Shown one piece after another: positions 8,678 through 16,876 of a stretch of DNA of 64,000 bases. A model generated the notes under the pieces. That model was not told the DNA's origin, made no database searches, and saw nothing but the letters and a program-made list of their open reading frames with translations. The stretch is from contig CAJUMU010000003.1 in assembly GCA_910587675.1 (NCBI GenBank), positions 62,001-126,000 of the forward strand, read 5' to 3'. Position 1 is the stretch's first letter. Each line of letters begins with the position of its first letter. The translations under genes were made by a program, and so were the position numbers. This DNA comes from an uncultured Alistipes sp. (GTDB taxonomy: Bacteria; Bacteroidota; Bacteroidia; Bacteroidales; Rikenellaceae).

Positions 8678-9214
8678 CTAAAGATATATCGCCATACCCG
8701 CGACGGCCGAGAGGACGATCAGTAGTATGGGGTTGACTTTCTTGTACGATGCGACGAGCGTCGCGCCGAAAAGCGCCCAGCTCCAAGCGTCGATGAAGCT
8801 CGCGCCGTCGTCCGACGTGGGAAATATCAACAGCAGCGCGGCCGAGCCGATCATGCCTATCACCACGGGGCGCATACCCGCCACGGCGCCCTTCACATAG
8901 CGGTTGTCGCGCAGTTGCAGGAAGAAGCGGGTGATGATTATCATCAACGTGAGCGCGGGCAGACACACCGATACGGTCGCCACCACCGAGCCCCAGAATC
9001 CCGCCACGGTGTAACCCACGTACGTCGCCGAATTGATGGCTATGGGTCCCGGGGTCATCTGCGACACGGCCACTATGTCGGCGAACTCGGCGTTGGACAT
9101 CCAGCCGTTCTGCACCACCACTTCGTTCTGTATGAGCGAGAGCATGGCGTATCCGCCACCGAAGCCGAAAAATCCGATCTTCAAATAGCTGTAAAAGAGT
9201 TGGAGATATATCAT
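8678..9214 (-). CDS. chromate transporter family protein, short-chain subunit (second of pair)
   Basis: Half-size CHR-family membrane protein of 178 residues, expected to pair with the upstream homologue to form one transporter. It carries the family motif FGFGGGYAMLSLIQNE near residues 16-31 and QMTPGPIAINSATYVGY near residues 52-68, plus about five hydrophobic segments. Its start overlaps the stop of the partner by four bases (ATGA), arguing for coupled translation. Whether it moves chromate or another oxyanion is not shown by sequence. Confidence 0.87.
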   Translation of the reverse strand: MIYLQLFYSYLKIGFFGFGGGYAMLSLIQNEVVVQNGWMSNAEFADIVAVSQMTPGPIAINSATYVGYTVAGFWGSVVATVSVCLPALTLMIIITRFFLQLRDNRYVKGAVAGMRPVVIGMIGSAALLLIFPTSDDGASFIDAWSWALFGATLVASYKKVNPILLIVLSAVAGMAIYL

Positions 9215-9762
9215 CGCCGCGCCTCCTTTCCTTTTCGCGCCGACCATGCCGCCCACGCGACACCCGCCACCGCGCCCGTTATCAACAGATAGACGGGCGA
9301 AAAGCCGAAATGCCACACCGCCAGCGCGACGGCCGCGGCCACAGCCACGAGGATGGGACGCATCCCCTTGGTGAATCCCATTATGGGCGCTATGATGAGC
9401 GCGACCACCGCGGGACGCATACCCTTGAACGCGGCGTCGACCACGGCGTTGTGGCGTATCTGCGAGAAGAATACGGCCACCACGAGAATTATGATGAACG
9501 ACGGCAGCACGACTCCGAGCAACGCCGCAGCCGCGCCCGCATAACCGTACATCTTGTATCCGACGAACACCGAAGTGTTGAGCGATATGGGCCCGGGGGC
9601 CGACTGGGCCAGCGTGAGCAGATCGAGAAACTCGCCCTCGGCGATCCATCCGCGGCGGGTTATCACCTCGTTCTGTATGATCGGTATCATGGCGTATCCG
9701 CCGCCGAATGTGAACAGCCCGATCTTGAAAAACGACAGAAAGAGTTCGAAAAATTTGTTCAT
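9211..9762 (-). CDS. chromate transporter family protein, short-chain subunit (first of pair)
   Basis: 183-residue CHR-family membrane protein with FTFGGGYAMIPIIQNEV near residue 20 and QSAPGPISLNTSVFVGY near residue 55, five to six hydrophobic segments and a basic C-terminal tail. Homologous to the downstream partner; such pairs form heterodimers with opposite topology. An alternative ATG two codons earlier (9768) is equally possible. Together the two genes correspond to one full-length ChrA. Confidence 0.87.
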   Translation of the reverse strand: MNKFFELFLSFFKIGLFTFGGGYAMIPIIQNEVITRRGWIAEGEFLDLLTLAQSAPGPISLNTSVFVGYKMYGYAGAAAALLGVVLPSFIIILVVAVFFSQIRHNAVVDAAFKGMRPAVVALIIAPIMGFTKGMRPILVAVAAAVALAVWHFGFSPVYLLITGAVAGVAWAAWSARKGKEARR

Positions 9763-9821
9763 GGTCATCGTGTTTCTAAAAAAACGCCTGACAAATATCG
9801 TGCGCGACAACGCCGCCCGCG

Positions 9822-10712
9822 CTACCTCGCGAAACGGCAGAACGTGCCGAGCGGCAGCGACTTGCCGCTGCGGTCGTCGAAGTAGAGCTCGCCGAACTCC
9901 TCGCCGCCCTCGCTGCCGAAACACTGCCTTACGGCGGTGCGGGCCAGCAGGGCCGACAACCCCATCGAATAGAGGTTGAGCACGAGGAATCCGCGCTCGC
10001 GGTCGAGCAGCTCGGCGCAGCACTCCAGCATGCGGCCTATGTGCTCCTCCAAAACCCACTTCTCGCCGTTCGCGCCGCGGCCGTACGCGGGCGGATCGAG
10101 GATGATGCCGTGGTAGCGGTTGCCGCGGCGCATTTCGCGCTGCACGAACTTCATGGCATCCTCCACGATCCAGCGCACGCCGTCCAAACCGCTCTGCTCC
10201 ATGTTCTCGCGCGCCCAGCTCACCACCTGCTTCACCGAATCGACATGCGTCACCTCGGCTCCCGCGGCACGGGCCGCCAAGGTCGCGCCACCCGTATAGG
10301 CGAACAGGTTGAGCACGCGCGGCGAACCTCCCTCGGCCGCGAGCGCGGTCGCGCTGTCGTAGATAAAGTTCCAGTTGGCCGCCTGCTCGGGGAATATGCC
10401 CACGTGCTTGAACGCCGTAAGCCCCAATCGCATGCGGATATTCATATCTTTGTACGAGTACCCCACCGTCCAACGGTCGGGCATCGCGGGACGTCGGGTC
10501 CATTCGCCGCGCTCGTCGCTCCGCGAAGAGGAGGCGCGCATGAACGAGGCGTGCGCCGCGGCGCGCCACTGCTCCTCGCCGAGCGACCGTCGCCATATAG
10601 CCTGCGGCTCGGGACGGCGCGTGACGTAAGAGCCGAAACGCTCTAATTTCTCGCCCTCGCCCGAGTCGATGAGTTCGTAATCGGGGAACGAAGGTGTTAT
10701 AAGCTGACTCAT
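9822..10712 (-). CDS. class I SAM-dependent methyltransferase, RlmI/RlmK-like
   Basis: Predicted RNA (probably 23S rRNA) methyltransferase. The 296-residue product has a SAM-binding motif I LNLFAYTGGATLAA (about 134-147), the acidic motif II AEVTHVDSVKQ, and the catalytic-type motif IV ILDPPAYGRG near 207-216. It resembles the C-terminal domain of RlmK/RlmI family enzymes, without a PUA domain. It lies 59 bases upstream of the chromate transporter pair and downstream of the U32 gene, all on the minus strand. The exact target base is unknown. Confidence 0.8.
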   Translation of the reverse strand: MSQLITPSFPDYELIDSGEGEKLERFGSYVTRRPEPQAIWRRSLGEEQWRAAAHASFMRASSSRSDERGEWTRRPAMPDRWTVGYSYKDMNIRMRLGLTAFKHVGIFPEQAANWNFIYDSATALAAEGGSPRVLNLFAYTGGATLAARAAGAEVTHVDSVKQVVSWARENMEQSGLDGVRWIVEDAMKFVQREMRRGNRYHGIILDPPAYGRGANGEKWVLEEHIGRMLECCAELLDRERGFLVLNLYSMGLSALLARTAVRQCFGSEGGEEFGELYFDDRSGKSLPLGTFCRFAR

Positions 10713-10745
10713 AAATATTTAATTATCTCATATTTCAGTTATGTC

Positions 10746-10767
10746 CCGCAGCCGCCGAAGATGAAAA
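10746..10767 (+). repeat. family 3 repeat, short fragment
   Basis: CCCGCAGCCGCCGAAGAT matches the start of the longer family 3 copy at 49727-49776. It lies in the 55-base gap between the U32 and methyltransferase genes. Confidence 0.4.
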
Positions 10768-12585
10768 TCATCCCTTGTCGCCGCGTCCCAAGTCGATGAG
10801 CGACATCTCGCATCGGCTGCAATCGAACGCGAGGCGGTAACGCGCCGCGCCGTGCTCGATATAGAGGTCGCCGCGCAGCGAGGGCGACTCCTTCAGGCAC
10901 TGCCCTATCTCGCGACGCAGACAGTAGCTCGATATCATCACCCGCTCTCCCGCGGTAGGCGAAGCCTCCAACGGCGGTTCGATCCGCTGCGCTCCGTGCG
11001 CGCGATAGAACTCGGCAGCCATGCGGTTGGTGACATTCTCGTAACGCGTCACCGTGTCGCTCGGGTAGCGGGCCGCGCCGTCGTCGGCCGTTATGCGGTG
11101 AGGTACGGGACGACGGAGACGCTCGCGCAGCAACGCTTCGAGAGCCTCGCGCCGCATCTCGGCGAGAAGCGACGCGGGCGCGAACCGCTCCGCCCCCTCT
11201 ACCGCGACCTCGCGTACGCTGAATATCGTGTCGCCGCTCTTGGCGACGGTGCGGCGCGCCGTCTGCTCCATCTTGTCGGGGGCGGCCGCAAGGTCGAGCG
11301 GCAGAGCACGCGCGATCGTAACCTCCACCCCTTCGCAGTCGCGCAGCGAGAGCGTCGCGCCGTCGGCCGAGAGCGCCACCCGCGCGTCGACATCTATCGT
11401 GCGGCGCGTGCGGCTACGGTCGAGCGCGAGAGAAAAAGCATGGTCGTAATTGCGATACACCTCGGCTCCCGCCTCCACTCCGTCAGTGCGATTGGGGACT
11501 ATCGCACCGCCCTCGACGCCGTTGACGTTGGTCCCCGACACGCCGTTGCGGCCGACTATGCAGATGCCGTCGCCCGCCGCGAGATCGTGCGGTCGGTCGA
11601 GCGTGAATCCGCGTCGCGAAACGCCTGCGATGCGGCCTATCGGTTCGCCGACCGCCTTGGGAGTGTCGAACGACGCCACGCCGCCGCATTTGCCGCGAAG
11701 CATGTATCGCGAGGCTCCCCGCGTGAAGCTCTTGGCCGTATCGGGGGTGAAATCGGGCACGCTGCGTCCGACCGACGGTCGCGTTATGTCGGCGCGGCGG
11801 GATATGATCTCGTCCAAGCGTCGGCGATAATACGCCACAACATTCTTTATGTAGCGCATATCTTTCAGACGCCCCTCGATCTTGAACGAGGCTATCCCCG
11901 CGTCGATCAGCGTCTCCAGATCGTCCGACAGATCGAGATCCCGCACCGAAAGCAGATGCTTGCCGCTCACGATGGTGCGGCCCGAGGCGTCTTTGAGGTC
12001 GTACGGCAGGCGGCACGGCTGCGAGCACTCGCCGCGGTTGCCGCTTCGCGACGACGTGGCGCGCGATAGAAAGCAGCGTCCGCTGTGCCCCACGCATATC
12101 GCCCCGTGCACGAAACACTCCAGCTCCACGGTGGTGGCGGCTCGTATGCGTCGTATGTCGTCGAGGGTGAGCGAGCGTTCGAGTATCACGCGGGCGAATC
12201 CGCAATCCTGAAGGAACCGCACCCCCTCGGGCGACGTGTTTCCCGTTTGCGTCGAAGCGTGCAGCTCGGCGGGCAGATCCATGCGCCGCAACGCCATGTC
12301 CTGCACGATGAGGGCGTCGACACCCGCGGCGATAAGCTCGCGCGCCTGCGTCTCGGCAGCCTCCAGTTCGTCGTCGAAAAGCACGGTGTTGAGCGCGGCG
12401 TGCACCCTCACGCCGTATCGGTGGGCATACTCCGCGGCGCGCGCTATGTCGTCGACGCTGTTGGCGGCGGCGCGGCGCGCTCCGAAGCGGGAGCCGCCCA
12501 TGTAGATGGCGTCCGCTCCGTAATCGACGGCGGCCACGGCGGCCGCGAGGTCCTTGGCGGGCGAAAGGAGTTCGATGGTGCGCAT
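10768..12585 (-). CDS. U32 family protein (RlhA/TrhP-type RNA hydroxylation), with C-terminal DUF3656-like region
   Basis: U32 proteins are labelled collagenase-like peptidases, but studied members such as RlhA and TrhP hydroxylate pyrimidines in rRNA or tRNA using prephenate. The 605-residue product begins IELLSPAKDLAAAVAAVDYGADAIYMGG and carries the cysteine set expected for an iron-sulfur cluster: C164, C171, C187 and C191. The long region after residue 300 resembles the extension of RlhA-type proteins. I therefore favour an RNA hydroxylase over a protease. It starts close to, and divergently from, serS. Confidence 0.82.
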   Translation of the reverse strand: MRTIELLSPAKDLAAAVAAVDYGADAIYMGGSRFGARRAAANSVDDIARAAEYAHRYGVRVHAALNTVLFDDELEAAETQARELIAAGVDALIVQDMALRRMDLPAELHASTQTGNTSPEGVRFLQDCGFARVILERSLTLDDIRRIRAATTVELECFVHGAICVGHSGRCFLSRATSSRSGNRGECSQPCRLPYDLKDASGRTIVSGKHLLSVRDLDLSDDLETLIDAGIASFKIEGRLKDMRYIKNVVAYYRRRLDEIISRRADITRPSVGRSVPDFTPDTAKSFTRGASRYMLRGKCGGVASFDTPKAVGEPIGRIAGVSRRGFTLDRPHDLAAGDGICIVGRNGVSGTNVNGVEGGAIVPNRTDGVEAGAEVYRNYDHAFSLALDRSRTRRTIDVDARVALSADGATLSLRDCEGVEVTIARALPLDLAAAPDKMEQTARRTVAKSGDTIFSVREVAVEGAERFAPASLLAEMRREALEALLRERLRRPVPHRITADDGAARYPSDTVTRYENVTNRMAAEFYRAHGAQRIEPPLEASPTAGERVMISSYCLRREIGQCLKESPSLRGDLYIEHGAARYRLAFDCSRCEMSLIDLGRGDKG

Positions 12586-12708
12586 AACGTGCGCAAAAAT
12601 AGTGAATAATGCGCAAAGCGCGCCTTTTTGCCGCCGCTTTTTGCGACGCGCGGCCGTCGGGATCGAAAAAAGCGGCGCGCGACGAGATAACCAAAGAGTA
12701 TTTTTTTA

Positions 12709-12716
12709 TAACTTTG
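12709..12716 (+). promoter_or_regulatory. -7 promoter element of serS
   Basis: TAACTTTG is an exact TAnnTTTG match, 33 bases before the serS ATG; no clear -33 TTG. Confidence 0.5.
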
Positions 12717-12749
12717 CAATTCGTAAATCGAATAAAAACGACAAAGGTT

Positions 12750-14021
12750 ATGTTGACACTGAAGCAACTCAGAGACGACAAGGAGCTTGCCATCAAACGC
12801 TTGGCAAAGAAAGGCGTCGACGCCGCTCCCGTTATCGCCAAGATAGAAGAACTGGACGACCGCCGCAAGGCCATTCAGGCCGAGTTGGACAACTGTCTGG
12901 CCGAGCAAAACGCCGCCGCGAAGCAGATCGGCGCGCTTATCGGTCAGGGCAAAAAGGAGGAGGCCGAGGAGAAGAAACGCTTCGTCGCCTCACTCAAGGC
13001 GCGTTCGGGCGAACTCTCGGTCGAGCACCAGTCGGTGAGCAACGAGTTGCAGTCGCAGATCGTTCTGCTGCCCAATTTCCCCGCCGAGATCGTCCCCGAG
13101 GGCAAGACGGCCGAGGACAATCTGGTGGTGAAGCTGGTGGAGAGCTACACCGCTCTACCCGAGAATCCGCTGCCGCACTGGGAGCTGGCGCGCAAGTACG
13201 ACATAATCGACTTCGATCTGGGCGTAAAGCTCACCGGCGCGGGCTTCCCCGTTTACAAGGGCAAGGGAGCGCGTTTGCAGCGCGCGTTGATAAACTATTT
13301 CCTCGATTGCAACACCAAGGCGGGTTATCTGGAGGTGGAGCCTCCCGTGATGGTCAACGAGGCTTCGGGATTCGGCACGGGACAGCTGCCCGACAAGGAG
13401 GGTCAGATGTACCACGCCACGGCCGACAACTACTATCTGGTTCCGACGGCCGAGGTGCCCGTGACAAACATCTACCGCGACGTGATTCTCGACGAGAAGG
13501 ATTTTCCCGTCAAGATGACCGCCTACACCCCCTGCTTCCGTCGCGAGGCGGGATCGTACGGCAAGGATGTGCGCGGCCTTAACCGCCTGCACCAGTTCGA
13601 CAAGGTGGAGATCGTGCAGTTGTCGCTGCCCGAGAACTCTTACGAGGCTCTGGACGGCATGGTGGCCCATGTGGAGTCGATCGTGAAGTCGCTCGGACTC
13701 CCCTACCGCATCCTGCGTCTTTGTGGCGGCGACATGTCGTTCACATCGGCGCTCACGTACGACTTCGAGGTGTATTCCGAGGCGCAGAAGCGTTGGCTGG
13801 AGGTGTCGTCGGTGTCGAACTTCGAATCGTTCCAAGCCAACCGACTCAAGCTGCGCTACCGCGACGGCAACAAGAAGATAAATCTGGCCCACACGCTCAA
13901 CGGCTCGTCGCTGGCATTGCCCCGCATCGTGGCCGCTCTGCTGGAGAATTTCCAGACCCCCGAGGGAATACGCATCCCCGAGACGCTGGTTCCCTACACG
14001 GGATTTGATATTATCGGATAA
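12750..14021 (+). CDS. serS: seryl-tRNA synthetase
   Basis: Charges tRNA-Ser (and selenocysteine tRNA where present). The 423-residue class II synthetase has the long N-terminal antiparallel coiled coil (about residues 25-105), motif 2 CFRREAGSYGKDVRGLNRLHQF and motif 3 SLALPRIVAALLENFQ. The open frame extends 47 codons upstream across the -7 box, so the ATG at 12750 (MLTLKQLRDD) is the start. The 3' end of the gene contains the promoter of the ferredoxin gene. Confidence 0.96.
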   Translation: MLTLKQLRDDKELAIKRLAKKGVDAAPVIAKIEELDDRRKAIQAELDNCLAEQNAAAKQIGALIGQGKKEEAEEKKRFVASLKARSGELSVEHQSVSNELQSQIVLLPNFPAEIVPEGKTAEDNLVVKLVESYTALPENPLPHWELARKYDIIDFDLGVKLTGAGFPVYKGKGARLQRALINYFLDCNTKAGYLEVEPPVMVNEASGFGTGQLPDKEGQMYHATADNYYLVPTAEVPVTNIYRDVILDEKDFPVKMTAYTPCFRREAGSYGKDVRGLNRLHQFDKVEIVQLSLPENSYEALDGMVAHVESIVKSLGLPYRILRLCGGDMSFTSALTYDFEVYSEAQKRWLEVSSVSNFESFQANRLKLRYRDGNKKINLAHTLNGSSLALPRIVAALLENFQTPEGIRIPETLVPYTGFDIIG

Positions 14022-14034
14022 TTCATTATATTTG
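14005..14034 (+). promoter_or_regulatory. ferredoxin promoter
   Basis: TTG at 14005-14007, 19-base spacer, TATATTTG at 14027-14034; perfect consensus. The -33 element lies inside the last codons of serS. Confidence 0.8.
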
Positions 14035-14068
14035 TATCGGACTTTTTCTAACTTAAATAAAAATTATT

Positions 14069-14239
14069 ATGGCTTACAAAATTTCAGATTCGTGCGTAGC
14101 TTGCGGAACTTGTATCGACGAGTGCCCCGTTGAGGCCATTTCGGCAGGCGATATCTATGTTATCGATCCCGACAAATGTATCGACTGCGGCACCTGCGCG
14201 GGCGTTTGCCCCAGCGAGGCTATCGCTCCCGCCGAATAA
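14069..14239 (+). CDS. 2[4Fe-4S] ferredoxin
   Basis: Small electron carrier for redox enzymes such as pyruvate:ferredoxin oxidoreductase. The 56-residue protein has two clostridial-type cluster motifs, CVACGTCIDECP (residues 9-20) and CIDCGTCAGVCP (about 38-49), each CxxCxxCxxxCP. It is monocistronic, with its own consensus promoter and a strong terminator, as expected for an abundant housekeeping ferredoxin. Upstream in-frame sequence gives no better start. Confidence 0.95.
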   Translation: MAYKISDSCVACGTCIDECPVEAISAGDIYVIDPDKCIDCGTCAGVCPSEAIAPAE

Positions 14240-14265
14240 GCGCGAACAGATACATCGAAACGAAA

Positions 14266-14309
14266 CGAGCGACACTCCTCTGGTCGAGGAGTGTCGCTCG
14301 ATCTTTTTT
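14266..14309 (+). terminator. ferredoxin rho-independent terminator
   Basis: Perfect 15-bp stem: CGAGCGACACTCCTC (14266-14280) and GAGGAGTGTCGCTCG (14286-14300), 5-base loop, then ATCTTTTTT. Confidence 0.92.
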
Positions 14310-14325
14310 GGAGGGGCGTTTTTTC

Positions 14326-14372
14326 GCTGACGCACGTGAATTATCGACAAAACTTATCTTCGGCAGTGGGGA
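14326..14372 (-). repeat. family 3 dispersed repeat, minus orientation
   Basis: The reverse complement matches 49727-49776 closely: shared blocks AAGATAAGTTTTGTC, ATAATTCAC and CGTCAGC. It lies between the ferredoxin terminator and the lytS promoter. Confidence 0.6.
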
Positions 14373-14413
14373 GGAACACAAAATTCCGCGAACCGCATAA
14401 CCGAATCGTCCGC

Positions 14414-14443
14414 TTGCCGTGTCGCGGAATTTCGTTATATTTG
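14414..14443 (+). promoter_or_regulatory. lytS promoter, very close to the start codon
   Basis: TTG at 14414-14416, 19-base spacer, TATATTTG at 14436-14443; perfect consensus. The box ends only five bases before the kinase ATG at 14449, so the transcript would be leaderless or nearly so. Confidence 0.75.
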
Positions 14444-14448
14444 CGAAG

Positions 14449-15516
14449 ATGAAACCCAAGAACAACAAACCCATAGTAGGCGAGAATCTGCTCTACTTCA
14501 TGGTGTGGGCGATGGCTATACTCGTCCCGATCCTCAATTCGAAGATGATGTCGGAGGAGCATGTCTATCTGGTAAACATCCTCACGGCATGGAGCAAATT
14601 GTTGCCATACTTCATCGTATTCCTGCTCAACAACGCCCTGCTCGCCCCGAAGCTGCTGCTGCGGAAACATTACGCGGCGTACCTGATCGTCTCGGCGTTG
14701 ACGCTGTCGGGGATATTCTATGCCTTGGAGTATTATCAGGAGAGCATTCGTCTGACGCCCGTGGCTGGCGCGGGACCCTACATCGTCCACGGACGAGCCT
14801 CGTTCACCGATCTGGCGTGGTATTGGAACGCGTTGTTGGGAATATTTCTGCTCGGCGCCAACAGCGGCATAAAATATATGTTCAAGTCGATGAAGGACGA
14901 ACAGAAGATGGTCGCGCTGGAGCGTCAGAGCCTTCAGGCGGAGATGGATTACCTGAAGTACCAGATCAACCCGCACTTCTTCATGAACACCCTCAACAAC
15001 ATCCACGCCTTGATAGACATAGACGCCGAGGCGGCCAAGGAGACCGTGATCGAGTTGTCGAAGATGATGCGTTACGTGCTTTACGACTCGGAGCACGCCG
15101 TGACCAGCATCGCCAAGGACATACGTTTCGTGGAGAACTACATAGGTTTGATGCGCATACGCTATACCGCCAACGTCGATGTGCGTCTCGACGTGCAGGC
15201 TCCGCTGCCGCCTAACGCCAAGATCCCGCCGTTGCTGCTCATCGTCTTCGTCGAGAACGCGTTCAAGCACGGAGTGAGCTACAACGAGCCCTCGTTCGTC
15301 CACATCGCGCTGAAATGCGAAAAGGGACGCGCCGTATGCGAGGTGCGCAATTCGCGCCACGCTACGACGGGCCGCAAGATCGAAGGCAGCGGCATGGGGC
15401 TGGATAACGTCCGCAAACGTCTGGATCTGCTCTTCGGCGACGAATACGAATTGCGGATCGACGACAGTCGCGACAACGAATACCGGGTGAAACTGACAAT
15501 ACCTATAAAGCAATGA
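14449..15516 (+). CDS. LytS-type sensor histidine kinase
   Basis: Membrane sensor kinase of the His_kinase (PF06580) class. The 355-residue protein has about four hydrophobic segments in the first 140 residues, a short coiled linker, the H-box YQINPHFFMNTLNN with phospho-acceptor H176, and the ATP-binding G-box GSGMGLDNVRKRL near the C-terminus. The open frame could start ten codons earlier, but those codons overlap the -7 box; ATG 14449 keeps the first membrane helix. Its stop overlaps the start of the LytTR regulator by four bases. The signal sensed is unknown. Confidence 0.92.
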   Translation: MKPKNNKPIVGENLLYFMVWAMAILVPILNSKMMSEEHVYLVNILTAWSKLLPYFIVFLLNNALLAPKLLLRKHYAAYLIVSALTLSGIFYALEYYQESIRLTPVAGAGPYIVHGRASFTDLAWYWNALLGIFLLGANSGIKYMFKSMKDEQKMVALERQSLQAEMDYLKYQINPHFFMNTLNNIHALIDIDAEAAKETVIELSKMMRYVLYDSEHAVTSIAKDIRFVENYIGLMRIRYTANVDVRLDVQAPLPPNAKIPPLLLIVFVENAFKHGVSYNEPSFVHIALKCEKGRAVCEVRNSRHATTGRKIEGSGMGLDNVRKRLDLLFGDEYELRIDDSRDNEYRVKLTIPIKQ

Positions 15517-16271
15517 TAAAGTACATCGCCATAGACGACGAGCCGTTGGCTCTGCGGCAGATACGGAGCTATGCCGACCGCATCCCCGATCTGGAGGAGG
15601 CTGCGTCGTGCAGCAGCGCGGCCGAGGCGCAAAGGCTGCTCGACGAGCGGCAGGTCGACCTGCTGTTCGTCGATATCAACATGCCCGACTTGAACGGAGT
15701 GGATTTCGTGCGCGGGTTGCGAAACCCGCCGATGGTGATCTTCACTACCGCCTACTCGGAGTATGCGGTGGAGAGTTTCCGCCTCGACGCGGTGGATTAT
15801 CTGCTCAAGCCGTTCGGATTCGACGACTTCAACCGCGCAGTGGGCAAGGCCCGCTCGCTGTCGGAGCTCATGAAGCTGCGCGACGCCAAGGATGCCGCCC
15901 CCACGACCGAGAGCGAGACGGCAAGCAGCGAATACATATCGGTCAAGGCGGGTTACAAGGTGTCGCTCGTGAAGTATGCCGATATCATATATATGGAGAG
16001 CGTGGGCGAATACGTGCGCATGCACCTGACGGGAGGGGCGGCCGTGACGACGCTGTTTCGACTCAAAAACATGGAGAGCGCCCTGCCCGCGGGACGTTTC
16101 ATGCGCGTGCACCGTTCATACATCGTCAATCTGGCCCACGTGTCGGGTTATGCGCGCGGACGCGTCTATCTCGACAACGAGGAGTACGTGCCGTTGAGCG
16201 TCAACTATCGCGACGCGTTCCGCGAATACATCGACGGGATGAACCCGACGGGGCAGATGTACGCGGGATAG
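15513..16271 (+). CDS. LytTR-family response regulator
   Basis: Partner of the kinase at 14449, with an ATGA overlap. The 252-residue protein has a receiver domain with acidic pocket D8-D9, phospho-acceptor D54 in LLFVDINMPDLNG, a conserved lysine in LLKPFGF, and a C-terminal LytTR DNA-binding domain from about residue 145 (YADIIYMESVGEYVRMH, RFMRVHRSYIVNL). Such pairs usually regulate a nearby transporter or envelope gene; here the next gene points the other way, so the target is unknown. Confidence 0.93.
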   Translation: MIKYIAIDDEPLALRQIRSYADRIPDLEEAASCSSAAEAQRLLDERQVDLLFVDINMPDLNGVDFVRGLRNPPMVIFTTAYSEYAVESFRLDAVDYLLKPFGFDDFNRAVGKARSLSELMKLRDAKDAAPTTESETASSEYISVKAGYKVSLVKYADIIYMESVGEYVRMHLTGGAAVTTLFRLKNMESALPAGRFMRVHRSYIVNLAHVSGYARGRVYLDNEEYVPLSVNYRDAFREYIDGMNPTGQMYAG

Positions 16272-16273
16272 GG

Positions 16274-16738
16274 TCATTCGTCGCCGGCCGCGACGTCGAG
16301 ACGCGGGAATGCGTCGAGGGGCCGATAGCCCTCGGCGGTGCGTTCGAAGCAGAAGTGACGCAGGCCGTTGGTCAGAATGACGTAACGCGCCCCCACCACG
16401 GCGTTGTAGCGCGTAGCCTGCTCGAACACCCCGCGCGTGACGGCTACGTCGGGAGCCTTGCACTCGACCAACGCCAAGGGGCGCGCCGAGGAGTCCAGCA
16501 CCACCACGTCGGCCCGTTGGGCGGTGGAGTTGATCCCCACGGGATACTCCTCGACGATAGAGCGCAGCGAAGCTGCGCAGTCGGAGATCAGAAACTCCAC
16601 CAGATGCCGCCGCACCCACTCCTCGGGCGTGAGCACCACCCACATCGAACGTATGCGGTCGAAGACGAGCGTTCGGCCGTCGCGCTCCGCGGCGCGCAGA
16701 CTTATGGCGGGGAATTTGAGTTTCGGGGTGGAAATCAT
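16274..16738 (-). CDS. stand-alone HsdR N-terminal-like nuclease domain protein
   Basis: A 154-residue protein matching the HSDR_N_2-type domain (type I restriction enzyme R protein N-terminus) with no helicase. It keeps a PD-(D/E)xK catalytic set: D77 in RADVVVLD, E92 and K94 in LVECKAP, and Q107/Y111 in FEQATRY. In Bacteroidota this is a widespread chromosomal gene of unknown role, so a restriction function should not be assumed. It converges on the LytTR gene with a two-base gap. Confidence 0.8.
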   Translation of the reverse strand: MISTPKLKFPAISLRAAERDGRTLVFDRIRSMWVVLTPEEWVRRHLVEFLISDCAASLRSIVEEYPVGINSTAQRADVVVLDSSARPLALVECKAPDVAVTRGVFEQATRYNAVVGARYVILTNGLRHFCFERTAEGYRPLDAFPRLDVAAGDE

Positions 16739-16823
16739 CTTATGAATAAAATCTTTACGGGTTCATCCGCCCGAAAGCGCCGAGGCGAAGCGCGCGCGGC
16801 CCTCGCCGAAAAAAGGGGCGTTT

Positions 16824-16854
16824 TTGCGGATAAACATTATTTTTTATACCTTTA
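16824..16854 (+). promoter_or_regulatory. promoter of the GH2-like gene
   Basis: TTG at 16824-16826, 20-base spacer, TACCTTTA at 16847-16854 (last base differs from consensus), about 22 bases before the ATG. Confidence 0.6.
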
Positions 16855-16876
16855 CAGCTACAAATATACTAAAAAT

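Noticed and set aside
4400..13000. T-box or tRNA-sensing leaders upstream of cysS and serS
   Set aside because: No specifier stem or antiterminator T-box sequence is visible, and leaders are too short.
14084..14350. Minus-strand frame opposite the ferredoxin gene
   Set aside because: It is antisense to a clear 2[4Fe-4S] ferredoxin and spans its terminator hairpin.
15608..16876. Long upstream extension of the GH2-like frame
   Set aside because: It overlaps lytTR out of frame and the HsdR-N gene antisense, contains arginine-rich nonsense, and a promoter plus signal peptide begin at 16824 and 16877.
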